From Akkermansia muciniphila (lineage in GTDB: Bacteria > Verrucomicrobiota > Verrucomicrobiia > Verrucomicrobiales > Akkermansiaceae): a stretch of 43,980 nt of DNA. The notes below the pieces were generated by a model. The model searched no databases. It saw only the letters and a program-made list of their open reading frames with translations, and was not told the origin of the DNA. Below, one piece after another: positions 16,814-24,151 of the stretch. A program made the position numbers and the translations under genes. Within the stretch, counting starts at the first letter, position 1. Every line of letters starts with the position of its first letter. Location: positions 1 to 43,980 of the forward strand of contig NZ_JABDHQ010000018.1 in the NCBI RefSeq assembly GCF_018709685.1. The letters are read 5' to 3'.

Positions 16814-17868
16814 AATTCCCCTTCCTCCCCTTCCTGCTGACAGCGGCCGTGTGCGCGGCCACGGCCCAGGAGCTTCCGGCCCTGAAATGGACGCCCCGCG
16901 ACCAGCAATCCCTGATGAAGGGAACCTGGTGGGACGCCCATGCCCCCCTGCTGCCTCCCGTGGATGCAGTGGCCTCCCCTTCCTCCTCCGCGCCGGAGCC
17001 TGCCGCCAGCACGGACTCCCCCGCCGTGGACCCCGTTCCGGAGGACTTTACGGACGTGAACGAATACTTTCTTCCGGACTACATCCGCACCTCCACCGGG
17101 CTGATCGACCCCCAGAAGCTGCTTACGGAAGTGGAGAGCAATGACGTCATCGAACTCATCAAGCTCATCAAGTCCCGGTACAACGTCAACCTGTTCGTCA
17201 GCATCTTCGCCGCCGGGCAGAAGGTGCCCCCCTCCGTCAATGCCCCCACCATTGCCCGCCAGATTTTCAGGAACAAGGAGCGCAACCTGCTGCTCCACTT
17301 CCACATGGGCGACATTAAAAGCGCCCAGATTGCACTGGACCCGGAACTGAGCGCGCAGCTTGGGGATGCGGGGCGCCGGGACCTCCTGTACCAGGTGAAG
17401 CAGGACGCCTCCCGCTTCACCCACCCGCAGGACGAACTTATTGAAGCCATGATCTCCCTGGCGCGCAGGACGGAGGCGGACATGGCCTCCGCCCCCAAGC
17501 CCACGCTGCCCGCGCTGGACCCGGACAACCCCGCCAGCATCCCGGAGGCCAACATTACCATTAAGGAGCCGGAGGAAGCGCGTGAATCCCACCTCCACGC
17601 CATGATGAAGGCCTGGATGTCCTTCGCCCTGGCCAATGTAGCCGGCATCATCCTGCATGTCTCCGCGCTGGCGGCCGTGGTGGTGCTGTGGCTGGTCTGG
17701 AAAAACAAAAGAGTGGTGCATCTGCTGCCGTCGGAACCGGACAAGCGCCTGGGCGCCCCGCACGGCGCCTCCCAGAGCCGCCCCGTGAACTACTGCATGC
17801 AGGACGGCCGCGGGCCGGACTCCATCGGCCGCAGGCAGATGCGCCAGCACATGCGCGACGTCTCATGA
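16810..17868 (+). CDS. exported membrane-anchored protein with TPM-like domain
   Basis: Protein of 352 residues with a cleavable-type signal peptide (ending near Ala-Thr-Ala-Gln), a Pro/Ser/Ala-rich linker (about 55-75), a periplasmic alpha/beta domain (about 80-220), one strong membrane helix near 280-300 (Ala-Gly-Ile-Ile-Leu-His-Val and onward to Leu-Val-Trp-Lys) and a basic cytoplasmic tail. The domain starts Thr-Gly-Leu-Ile-Asp and contains Asn-Val-Asn-Leu-Phe-Val-Ser-Ile-Phe followed by a Leu-Leu-Leu-His-Phe strand, resembling the TPM fold of the preceding product. The two are likely partners across the inner membrane. It is coupled to both neighbours by ATGA overlaps. Confidence 0.65.
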   Translation: MKFPFLPFLLTAAVCAATAQELPALKWTPRDQQSLMKGTWWDAHAPLLPPVDAVASPSSSAPEPAASTDSPAVDPVPEDFTDVNEYFLPDYIRTSTGLIDPQKLLTEVESNDVIELIKLIKSRYNVNLFVSIFAAGQKVPPSVNAPTIARQIFRNKERNLLLHFHMGDIKSAQIALDPELSAQLGDAGRRDLLYQVKQDASRFTHPQDELIEAMISLARRTEADMASAPKPTLPALDPDNPASIPEANITIKEPEEARESHLHAMMKAWMSFALANVAGIILHVSALAAVVVLWLVWKNKRVVHLLPSEPDKRLGAPHGASQSRPVNYCMQDGRGPDSIGRRQMRQHMRDVS

Positions 17869-18830
17869 CAGAACCTTCTCCACCCCCCGGGATCCGCGCC
17901 GTCCTGAACGGCGCCGGAGAACTGGAACTCTCCACGGTAAACGCCCCTCCTGGCGCAGTCGTCCGCATGGACATAAATGCGGACTCTCCCCGCATGCTCT
18001 GCACGCAAGGCCGTTACCTGGCTCCGGTGCAGGCCCCCCCCGGCACGCGCATCCGTTACCGCCTGTTTCAGGGCAGGCGCGGGCTTACGGAACCGGAAAC
18101 CTTCATCATGCCGGGCATTCCTCCCGCCCAGCCTGTGCCGTCCACGCTGATTCCCTGCACCCAGAACCGGGATTTCATGATTTATGACTGGCCCGCGCGC
18201 CATGAAGCCGTGTGCCGCCTGGTGCGGGAAACGCATCCGGACCTTCTCTTCATCGGTGACTCCATCACCCACTTCTGGGGAGGGCCGCCTGTGGACGAGC
18301 CCCACCGGGACATCCTCCAGAAATCTCCGGAAACATGGAACCTGTGCACGGCGGGAATGACGGCGGCCAATCTGGGCTTCGGCTATGACCGGGTGGAAAA
18401 CGCCCTGTGGCGGCTCCGCCACGGCGAGCTGGACGGCGCGGCGGAAAATGCCGTCTGCGTGATCCTCCTGGGCACGAACAACCTCACGGAAAACACGGAC
18501 GCGGAAATCCTGGAAGGCGTCCGCGCCGTCTGCCGGGAAATCACCGGAAGACTGGAAAAAGCCGCCATCATCCTCCAAGGCTTCTACCCGCGCAACAGCG
18601 CGCGGGAAGGCACGGCGGAACGCATTGCCTCCATTAATCTTCTCCTGAACCGCCTGGCCGCGGAACAGGGTTTCATTTACACGGAACCGGGCCGCGTCAT
18701 GGCGGACGCCTCCGGATACGTTCCGGAAGAACTCTCCAGCGACGGCCTTCATCCCTCCGCGGCTGGTTACGAACGCATCGCCGCCGTGCTGGCACCCGTC
18801 ATCAGGCAGGCGGCGGAACGGAAAAAATAA
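17865..18830 (+). CDS. SGNH/GDSL-type esterase with N-terminal beta domain
   Basis: Hydrolase of 321 residues. Block I is Phe-Ile-Gly-Asp-Ser-Ile-Thr-His-Phe-Trp (nucleophile Ser). Block II has Gly-Met-Thr. Block III is Leu-Gly-Thr-Asn-Asn. Block V is Asp-Gly-Leu-His-Pro-Ser-Ala-Ala-Gly-Tyr, giving the Asp/His pair. The arrangement is that of PAF-acetylhydrolase-like SGNH enzymes that remove acetyl groups from sugars or lipids. Residues 1-110 form an extra beta-rich domain with no signal peptide, so the enzyme should be cytoplasmic unless exported by another route. The frame runs 59 codons further upstream, but ATG 17865 overlaps the previous stop in the same ATGA pattern as the other pair. 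Confidence 0.85.
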   Translation: MTEPSPPPGIRAVLNGAGELELSTVNAPPGAVVRMDINADSPRMLCTQGRYLAPVQAPPGTRIRYRLFQGRRGLTEPETFIMPGIPPAQPVPSTLIPCTQNRDFMIYDWPARHEAVCRLVRETHPDLLFIGDSITHFWGGPPVDEPHRDILQKSPETWNLCTAGMTAANLGFGYDRVENALWRLRHGELDGAAENAVCVILLGTNNLTENTDAEILEGVRAVCREITGRLEKAAIILQGFYPRNSAREGTAERIASINLLLNRLAAEQGFIYTEPGRVMADASGYVPEELSSDGLHPSAAGYERIAAVLAPVIRQAAERKK

Positions 18831-18842
18831 AGCCGCCAAGAA

Positions 18843-18867
18843 ACCGGACGCGCTTTCCGGTGTTTTT
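18843..18867 (+). terminator. short terminator
   Basis: ACCGGA (18843-18848) pairs with TCCGGT (18856-18861) and is followed by GTTTTT. It separates the TPM/SGNH operon from the small membrane-protein gene. Confidence 0.6.
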
Positions 18868-18897
18868 CCTCATAGAAACCTCAGCAGAAATACCACA

Positions 18898-19305
18898 ATG
18901 AACGAACAGGACGATACAAAACTCTGGCAGATTCTGGGCCATGCCTCCCAGCCTGCGCCGGGGGATGATTTTGCCCGCAAGGTCATGATGCGTATTGCCG
19001 GGGAAGAAAACGTCCCTGCCGTTCCGGTGGAATCCATCCTCCACTTCAAGCGGCACTCCTTCCACATCTGGGGGGCCGCCGCTGCGGCCCTGGTGGCAGC
19101 CGTCATCGGCATTGCCGCCCTGATGGAACCCTCTGCTCCGGAAACGGCTCCCATGTCCTTCGCCACCATGAACATTGACGATGTGCTGGTGGAAGAAGCC
19201 GGGCTTGCCCTGGGCCAGGAAAACCTGGTGGACGCCCTCTGCGTGCTGTCCTCCACGGAAACGGGCGTCATCTCCTCGGACAACATCCAGGACCTCCTTC
19301 TGTAA
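18898..19305 (+). CDS. small single-pass membrane protein, anti-sigma-like
   Basis: Protein of 135 residues. The cytoplasmic N-terminus (about 1-55) has Trp-Gln-Ile-Leu-Gly-His-Ala followed by Asp-Asp-Phe-Ala-Arg-Lys-Val-Met-Met-Arg-Ile, a pattern often seen at the start of verrucomicrobial anti-sigma-like proteins. One membrane helix spans about 58-80 (Ala-rich, Val-Ala-Ala-Val-Ile-Gly-Ile-Ala). The C-terminal part is acidic and presumably periplasmic. No zinc-type anti-sigma motif is present and no sigma factor gene is adjacent, so the functional label is weak. Confidence 0.6.
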   Translation: MNEQDDTKLWQILGHASQPAPGDDFARKVMMRIAGEENVPAVPVESILHFKRHSFHIWGAAAAALVAAVIGIAALMEPSAPETAPMSFATMNIDDVLVEEAGLALGQENLVDALCVLSSTETGVISSDNIQDLLL

Positions 19306-19441
19306 CTCCGGAAACGGGAGCATTCTGCATGCCCGGCGACCGGGAAAACTCCCCGCAGGGCAATTCGGGTTTCTTTTTCAGGAACCCGGAGCACCCAGGC
19401 ACAGGAAGATCCGGAACACATCCAAACTACTGGAACTTAAC

Positions 19442-19474
19442 TTGGCGGGTGCTGGATAGCATCCGCCAATTTTT
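19442..19474 (+). terminator. strong terminator, orphan position
   Basis: TTGGCGGGTGCT (19442-19453) pairs with AGCATCCGCCAA (19458-19469) through 12 positions, including one G-U, with a tetraloop, and is followed by TTTTT. Confidence 0.9.
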
Positions 19475-19555
19475 ATATAAACCGGTTGATATCTTCCCTC
19501 TCATCACGTATGAGGCGTCTTGTTGCTGGCCCAGGAACTCTTCATGATTCCCGGT

Positions 19556-19572
19556 GAACTAAACGTTAGTTC
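19556..19572. promoter_or_regulatory. perfect 7-3-7 palindrome upstream of HExxH gene
   Basis: GAACTAA-ACG-TTAGTTC is a 17-bp perfect dyad ending 23 bp before the ATG at 19596. Its position fits an operator that controls the downstream gene and its paralog array. The cognate regulator is unknown. Confidence 0.5.
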
Positions 19573-19595
19573 GGAAACAAGAAACGATCAGGAAA

Positions 19596-20816
19596 ATGAA
19601 TAACTATATTCCTCTAAATAAGGCTGTTGGTCCCGTTTGCATCTATGATGGAAGTGAACCTCTCATTGACAAGAAGCTTGGTGTAGAAGCCACGGAATGC
19701 CGCTTTGACGGCTCGGAGTGCGAACACGCTTCCTGCTCCGGAGCTCCGGAAATGTTTATCAAGGTGGAAGAGGACGGCCTTTACTATTTCGGCCTTGAAG
19801 CAGACGACAAGGGGTTCCTCAAAATCGCGGGTGAGGAAGTCTGCGTCAAAGATGGTATTCCCCCTCACGGACGCCTGGAACTGGCCACCGGGTCAAGAAA
19901 CCTGAAAGCGGGCTATTACAAGGTTACTCTTCTGTGCATCAATGAGGGATATTCTCCTACCAGCGGCAATGCGATTGCCTTCAATGTAACGATGGACAGG
20001 GAACCCATCAAGGAAGGCGATTATTCCGGCAATTCGACAATGAAGCGCACCTTTTCAGCATCCCCAAAGATGAAATTGTGGACCATCGTGAAAGAGGCCA
20101 CCATCACCTGTGAAGAATCCCAGGAGGTGGAAATCGGATTTGACGAAAAGGAACCGACTTTTTCCAATGAAGGGGGAGATTGCATCACCACGCCTATCAT
20201 GCCCAAAATCTTTGTTACGGCGTGTAAGGATGAAGTAGCCGATGTTTGGAGGCTCCGGGTTGCCCATGTTTCCTGCGGTACTGAGATACTGATTCGCACG
20301 GGAGGCTATCGGGACGCTCTTGTCAATCCACCGACAACGGAAGGGGAAGCCATCATAGCAGTTGAGTGTATGAACGGAGAACAAGCCAGGGGAGGTGTTT
20401 TAGGTTGGAGCACCAAAGAAGCCAGTATTGCTCATGAAGAACACCACCGCCAGCAGTGGAAGGAATCATACCAGTTTTACTGGAAACATTTAAAGGTTCA
20501 GGAAGAACTGGAAAAGGAAAGCGTCTCCTGCAAGGAATACCCGGATATGGACCAGGCATTGGAAGCGATGAAGAAGGCCGTTACCGATTGGGAGAAGAAA
20601 TTCCAACAAGAAGTCTGGGCCTATGTCCAAAAACTTCCGGATGATGCGAACAGCCGTCCTTATTGTGCAGGGCAAAAAGTCTTGAATGAAGCGACCAGGA
20701 GTGTTATCGCTTTAGCGGATGCCAACGGCTGGACCCGGGTTCCCCGGAACGTCACGGTGCCGGGAGTAACGGAACCCGTGTGTTTCCTTCCCCCGGTCAA
20801 CGGTGAAGAAAACTGA
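19596..20816 (+). CDS. PA14-like / HExxH-motif protein of unknown function
   Basis: Protein of 406 residues with no signal peptide or membrane helix. Residues about 55-120 look PA14-like: Asp-Gly-Leu-Tyr-Tyr-Phe-Gly-Leu-Glu-Ala-Asp-Asp-Lys-Gly-Phe-Leu-Lys-Ile-Ala-Gly, then Leu-Lys-Ala-Gly-Tyr-Tyr-Lys-Val. A Cys-rich stretch lies at about 35-48. Near residue 283 is His-Glu-Glu-His-His-Arg-Gln-Gln-Trp, an HExxH sequence of the kind that binds zinc in metallopeptidases, followed by a long charged helical region that could supply a third ligand. Peptidase activity is only a possibility. AGGA lies just before the start. The gene is 18 bp upstream of the tandem secreted paralogs and more AT-rich than the flanking housekeeping genes. 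Confidence 0.6.
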   Translation: MNNYIPLNKAVGPVCIYDGSEPLIDKKLGVEATECRFDGSECEHASCSGAPEMFIKVEEDGLYYFGLEADDKGFLKIAGEEVCVKDGIPPHGRLELATGSRNLKAGYYKVTLLCINEGYSPTSGNAIAFNVTMDREPIKEGDYSGNSTMKRTFSASPKMKLWTIVKEATITCEESQEVEIGFDEKEPTFSNEGGDCITTPIMPKIFVTACKDEVADVWRLRVAHVSCGTEILIRTGGYRDALVNPPTTEGEAIIAVECMNGEQARGGVLGWSTKEASIAHEEHHRQQWKESYQFYWKHLKVQEELEKESVSCKEYPDMDQALEAMKKAVTDWEKKFQQEVWAYVQKLPDDANSRPYCAGQKVLNEATRSVIALADANGWTRVPRNVTVPGVTEPVCFLPPVNGEEN

Positions 20817-20834
20817 ATGTTTCCTTATTAAATC

Positions 20835-21362
20835 ATGAACAAAGCCTGTCTCTTCGTCAATTTGTTGGTTGGCGTGTTGCTGGCCGGAGCCGCTCTGGGC
20901 GATCAGGCGGACAACGGCCTGGAATGCACCATCAAGATGGAAAAAACTTTCTTTGACGTAAGAGACAGGCTACGGGATTTTACGCTCGTTTTTACCAACA
21001 AGGGAAAAGAGCCGGTCCGGCTTTATGATGGTTTTTATCCTGAGCCAACTTTAGGTCCTCATATCATGATAAAACTTTGGAGCCAGCAAACAGGGAAGGA
21101 GAAGAAAGAAGTTGGCTCGTATCTAGGAGCCTACCACGTTAACCCGATGTTTCAGGACATCCGGTTTATTACCTTGAAGCCCGGAGAAAAACACGAAGTC
21201 CCCATTAAGGACGTTTACTTGCTGGTGGAATTTCTCCCTGAGACGCTGCGTTTGTCCAAGGGAGAAATCTACTTGCTGGAAGTGGAGTACATGGATGAGC
21301 GCGGCGAACCGGGAGTTCGCAGGACATACAAGGGAGAGACAAAATTCTGTACTAAGCCTTAA
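20835..21362 (+). CDS. secreted paralog, copy 1 of 3
   Basis: Exported protein of 175 residues with a signal peptide (ending Ala-Ala-Leu-Gly-Asp). The mature part looks like an Ig-like beta-sandwich. Shared family motifs are Asn-Gly-Leu-Glu-Cys near the N-terminus, Leu-Val-Phe-Thr-Asn-Lys-Gly, Val-Arg-Leu-Tyr-Asp-Gly-Phe-Tyr-Pro, Phe-Ile-Thr-Leu-Lys-Pro-Gly-Glu-Lys-His-Glu-Val-Pro-Ile-Lys-Asp and a late Glu-Pro-Gly-Val-Arg-Arg. The F-T-N-K-G and L-K-P-G-E motifs recall BsuPI-like inhibitor or carbohydrate-binding Ig folds, but I do not recognise the family by name. It lies 18 bp after the HExxH gene, likely in the same transcript, and is followed by a terminator-like hairpin. Confidence 0.7.
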   Translation: MNKACLFVNLLVGVLLAGAALGDQADNGLECTIKMEKTFFDVRDRLRDFTLVFTNKGKEPVRLYDGFYPEPTLGPHIMIKLWSQQTGKEKKEVGSYLGAYHVNPMFQDIRFITLKPGEKHEVPIKDVYLLVEFLPETLRLSKGEIYLLEVEYMDERGEPGVRRTYKGETKFCTKP

Positions 21363-21376
21363 CAAATGATTAAAAT

Positions 21377-21409
21377 ATCCTCGCTTATATTCGATGAGGG
21401 AGGATTTTT
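21377..21409 (+). terminator. terminator-like hairpin between paralogs 1 and 2
   Basis: ATCCTC (21377-21382) pairs with GAGGAT (21400-21405) and the right arm runs into TTTTT. The loop can form a further small stem. Stability is moderate. Confidence 0.5.
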
Positions 21410-21471
21410 CCTTTGTGGAAGCCAGCTCATTTCCTGGGGACTCTCCGGGCGACGGCCAAACTCTCGCTGTG

Positions 21472-22041
21472 ATGAAAAAAATCTTCCGGTATTTAGGAAT
21501 TTTGGGTTGCCTGTCCCTCCATGCAGCAGCATGGGGGGATACGGCTGACAACGGAGTGGAATGCTCCGTTGTGATGGAAAAAACCCTGTTTGACGCGAGA
21601 GAGGCTTTTCCGGACTTCAAGCTAGTGTTCACGAACAAGGGCGAAAAGACCGTTCGCCTTTTCGACGATTTCTATCCCATCAAAGGATATGGACCCAATA
21701 TCCACATCGAAATATGGCAAAAGGAAGGCGGGAAGAGATTTGGGAAAAGAGTAGGAAAAACAGAAAATCCTATAGCTTGGTATGGAGCCGGGTATCAAAT
21801 TGAACGGGCAGCGGACTCCATACGCTTCATCACGTTAAAGCCCGGTGAGAAGCATGAGGTGCCTATCAAGGACGCTTACCTGTTGCTGGTGTATTTCGAA
21901 CATCTTCGCAATGGAAAGAGGTACGAGCTTGAAGTAAGTTTCAGGGATGGATGGGCGGAACCCGGTGTTCGGAGAAAGTATGTAGGAAGATCTGATTTTA
22001 ACACGATGTGTAGATCACCCAAAGGTGCCTTTCCGGGTTAG
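21472..22041 (+). CDS. secreted paralog, copy 2 of 3
   Basis: Exported protein of 189 residues, clearly homologous to copy 1 (Asn-Gly-Val-Glu-Cys-Ser-Val, Leu-Val-Phe-Thr-Asn-Lys-Gly, Val-Arg-Leu-Phe-Asp-Asp-Phe-Tyr-Pro, Phe-Ile-Thr-Leu-Lys-Pro-Gly-Glu-Lys-His). It has an extra central segment with Ala-Trp-Tyr-Gly-Ala-Gly-Tyr-Gln-Ile-Glu-Arg that is absent from copy 1 but present in copy 3. I chose ATG 21472 because it begins a proper signal peptide (Met-Lys-Lys-Ile-Phe, ending Ala-Ala-Ala-Trp-Gly); the frame is open 26 codons further upstream. The ATG is followed by seven A residues. Upstream bases are also shared with copy 3, so the duplication included the leader. Confidence 0.75.
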   Translation: MKKIFRYLGILGCLSLHAAAWGDTADNGVECSVVMEKTLFDAREAFPDFKLVFTNKGEKTVRLFDDFYPIKGYGPNIHIEIWQKEGGKRFGKRVGKTENPIAWYGAGYQIERAADSIRFITLKPGEKHEVPIKDAYLLLVYFEHLRNGKRYELEVSFRDGWAEPGVRRKYVGRSDFNTMCRSPKGAFPG

Positions 22042-22085
22042 TAGTTTTATAGGACTCTCCGGCCAACATTCAAGTTCGCGCTGTG

Positions 22086-22634
22086 ATGAAAAAAAATCTT
22101 CCGGTATTTAGCACTTCTGGCAAGCCTGTCCCTCCACGCTGCGGCATGGGGCAACGGGATCGAATGTTCCGTGATGATGGAAAAGACCAAGTTTGACGCA
22201 AGAGAGACTTTCCCGGACTTCAAGCTGGTATTCACGAACAAGGGCGAAAAGACCGTGCGCCTTTTTGATGACTTCTATCCCCTCAAGGATTATGGCCCGA
22301 ATATTTTCATAAAGATTTTTTTTTAACGGGAAACGGGAAGAAGATGGACAAACCCACAGCTTGGTATGGAGCCGGGTATCAAATTGAACGAAGAGCTAAC
22401 TCCATACACTTCATTACGTTACAACCGGGAGAAAAACATAAAGTGCTCATCAAGGATGCGTATTCATTGTTAGTCTATCTTGGTCCTTTTCCACGTCTTT
22501 TCAACGGAAAGAAGTACGAGTTGGAAGTAAGCTTCCGGGATGGATATGGAGAGCCGGGGATATGGAGAAAGTATGTGGCCAGAAAAGATTTTGAACCAGT
22601 AAGCCGATCCCCTAAAGGAGTTATTCCTCAATAG
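22086..22634 (+). pseudogene. secreted paralog, copy 3, broken at two homopolymers
   Basis: Third tandem copy, closest to copy 2. After ATG 22086 there are eight A residues where copy 2 has seven, so translation shifts frame and stops at 22194. In the correct frame the sequence continues Gly-Ile-Glu-Cys-Ser-Val through Phe-Asp-Asp-Phe-Tyr-Pro to a run of nine T (about 22316-22324) that gives a stop; ten T would rejoin the downstream frame at Met-Asp-Lys-Pro-Thr-Ala-Trp-Tyr-Gly-Ala-Gly. The rest, to 22634, is intact and conserved. The two length changes have opposite sign. This could be real decay, slipped-strand phase variation, or assembly error in homopolymers. The even conservation outside the tracts argues for recent change. 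Confidence 0.75.
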
Positions 22635-22794
22635 CTGTTCCCCGCCTCCTTAAAAATACTATGGCATTCTACACAAAATCTGCCGGGATCCTTAAACCGC
22701 TTTCCAGATGTAAGGCCCCTGTTCCGGCTCTGGTGAAGAAAACAGCCAGCCAAACGGGGAAAATTTCCGCTGGCGGCGGTTCTCTTTGACGCAC

Positions 22795-22820
22795 ACGCCC
22801 GTATCGTTTACAACGGGCGT
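22795..22820. repeat. hairpin just upstream of marC-family gene
   Basis: ACGCCCGT (22795-22802) and ACGGGCGT (22813-22820) form an 8-bp stem with a 10-nt loop that ends five bases before ATG 22826. It would lie in the 5' leader at the ribosome binding site. Confidence 0.4.
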
Positions 22821-22825
22821 ATTCC

Positions 22826-23431
22826 ATGCAGGATTTCCTTTCCACCGTTATTCTCCTGTTCATCGTCATTGATCCCGTAGGACTGGCTCCGATGGTTCAG
22901 GGCATGCTGAAAAAGTATTCTCCGGCCCGGCAGAAGGCCATTCTGATGCGTGAACTTGTGTTCGCGCTGAGCCTGTTGCTGCTATTCTTCTTTTCCGGCA
23001 AATTCCTGCTGAACCTGCTGGGGCTGGAACCGGCCACCCTGAATATTTCCGGAGGCATCCTGCTATTCCTCGTGGCGCTGGGCATGGTATTCCCGGCCAA
23101 GGACATGCTTGCCTCCGCCGGACGCACGGCAGGCCAGGACGAGCCTTTCATCGTTCCCATCGCCATGCCCCTGATGGCCGGGCCTTCCTCCCTGGCCATC
23201 ATCATGCTGCATGCTTCCCAGAGCCCGGACAGCATTTCCCAGATGACCTACGCCGGGGCCATCGTGACGGCATGGCTCCTTTCCGGAGTGGTGCTTTTCA
23301 TTGCGCAGAGGTTCCTGCGCCTGCTGGGGGAAAAGGGAACAATCGCCCTGGAACGGATGATGGGCATGGTGCTCATCATGATTTCCGTCCAGATGTTTAT
23401 GAATGGCCTCGCCGGATACGGCGTGAAATAG
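22826..23431 (+). CDS. MarC-family (UPF0056) membrane protein
   Basis: Inner-membrane protein of 201 residues with six hydrophobic helices. The N-terminal Leu-Phe-Ile-Val-Ile-Asp-Pro-Val-Gly-Leu-Ala-Pro matches the family's 'i.DPiG..P' motif, and the middle Pro-Ile-Ala-Met-Pro-Leu-Met-Ala-Gly-Pro-Ser-Ser-Leu matches 'P.a.Pl..GPg.i'. Relatives were once linked to multiple antibiotic resistance, a role later questioned; a small amino-acid transport function has been proposed for some. Length is normal. The MenH-like gene begins 15 bp downstream. Confidence 0.93.
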   Translation: MQDFLSTVILLFIVIDPVGLAPMVQGMLKKYSPARQKAILMRELVFALSLLLLFFFSGKFLLNLLGLEPATLNISGGILLFLVALGMVFPAKDMLASAGRTAGQDEPFIVPIAMPLMAGPSSLAIIMLHASQSPDSISQMTYAGAIVTAWLLSGVVLFIAQRFLRLLGEKGTIALERMMGMVLIMISVQMFMNGLAGYGVK

Positions 23432-23446
23432 GAAAGGGCTTTCACC

Positions 23447-24151
23447 ATGCTTTGGCTCCTGCACGGCAACCTGGGATCTCCGGCGGACTGGAAGCCCGCC
23501 ATGGAAGCCCTGCGCGCCGGAGGAATAGAGGCCCGCGCCCTGAATCTATGGAAGTATCTGGAATGCTGCCCCAAGAGCCTGGAGGACATGGGGCGCGTGC
23601 TGTGCTCTGAAATAGCCGCCCAGGACAAGCATCCCTGGCTCTGCGGCTATTCCCTGGGAGGCAGGCTGGCCATGCAGGCCGTTCTGGCCCATCCCCCCCT
23701 CTGGAAAGGCGCCGTATTCGTCAGCGCCCATCCCGGGCTGGAAGATGAAGCGGAAAAAGCCGCGCGCCGCGCAAAGGATGCGGAATGGGCCGTCAAATGC
23801 CTTTCCGCCCCATGGGAGGATTTTTTAAAGGAATGGGACGCGCAGGCCGTGTTTGGCGGAGAAGCGGGAAATCCTGACCGCTCCTCCCTGAAACCGTGGC
23901 GCAAGTCCATCTCCCGCGCGTTTATTGACTGGTCCGTAGGCGCGCAGAAAAACCTGGCCCCGCTCCTGCGCCAGTCCCCCGTGCCCCAGTTGTGGATAGC
24001 CGGAGCGCGCGATCCCAAATTCGCCGCCCTGGCCCGCCGGGCGGCGGGGGAACAAGCCGTCATCATCCCCCACGCCGGCCACCGCCTCCCCCTGGAAGCT
24101 CCGGCACGGCTGGCGGAAAGCCTTCAACAATTCATCCTGCAAAACCCATGA
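23447..24151 (+). CDS. alpha/beta hydrolase, MenH-like
   Basis: Hydrolase-fold protein of 234 residues. The oxyanion segment is Leu-Leu-His-Gly-Asn-Leu-Gly-Ser; the nucleophile elbow is Cys-Gly-Tyr-Ser-Leu-Gly-Gly-Arg; a late Gly-Ala-Arg-Asp-Pro-Lys-Phe supplies the acid; and His-Ala-Gly-His-Arg-Leu-Pro-Leu-Glu-Ala-Pro supplies the His. Gly-Tyr-Ser-Leu-Gly-Gly-Arg and the His-x-Leu-Glu-x-Pro end are typical of MenH (SHCHC synthase of menaquinone biosynthesis), and a cap with Phe-Leu-Lys-Glu-Trp fits. No other men genes are nearby, so the exact reaction is uncertain. The stop overlaps the next start (ATGA). Confidence 0.75.
   Translation: MLWLLHGNLGSPADWKPAMEALRAGGIEARALNLWKYLECCPKSLEDMGRVLCSEIAAQDKHPWLCGYSLGGRLAMQAVLAHPPLWKGAVFVSAHPGLEDEAEKAARRAKDAEWAVKCLSAPWEDFLKEWDAQAVFGGEAGNPDRSSLKPWRKSISRAFIDWSVGAQKNLAPLLRQSPVPQLWIAGARDPKFAALARRAAGEQAVIIPHAGHRLPLEAPARLAESLQQFILQNP

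Larger units (their letters stand above)
19306..19595. other. intergenic region with orphan terminator and palindrome
   Basis: No convincing protein gene. It contains a very strong terminator 137 bp after the preceding stop, an AT-rich stretch just beyond it (19470-19490) that could hold a promoter, and a perfect 7-3-7 palindrome close to the next start codon. The interval between the stop and the terminator could be a 3' untranslated region or an independent small RNA. Confidence 0.45.

Noticed and set aside
19442-19474. Riboswitch or attenuator for the HExxH gene
   Set aside because: I could not find a conserved aptamer or an alternative antiterminator pairing; a plain terminator is the simpler reading.
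19596-22634. Mobile element or integron carrying the paralog array
   Set aside because: No transposase, integrase, terminal inverted repeats or attachment-site repeats were seen around the block.
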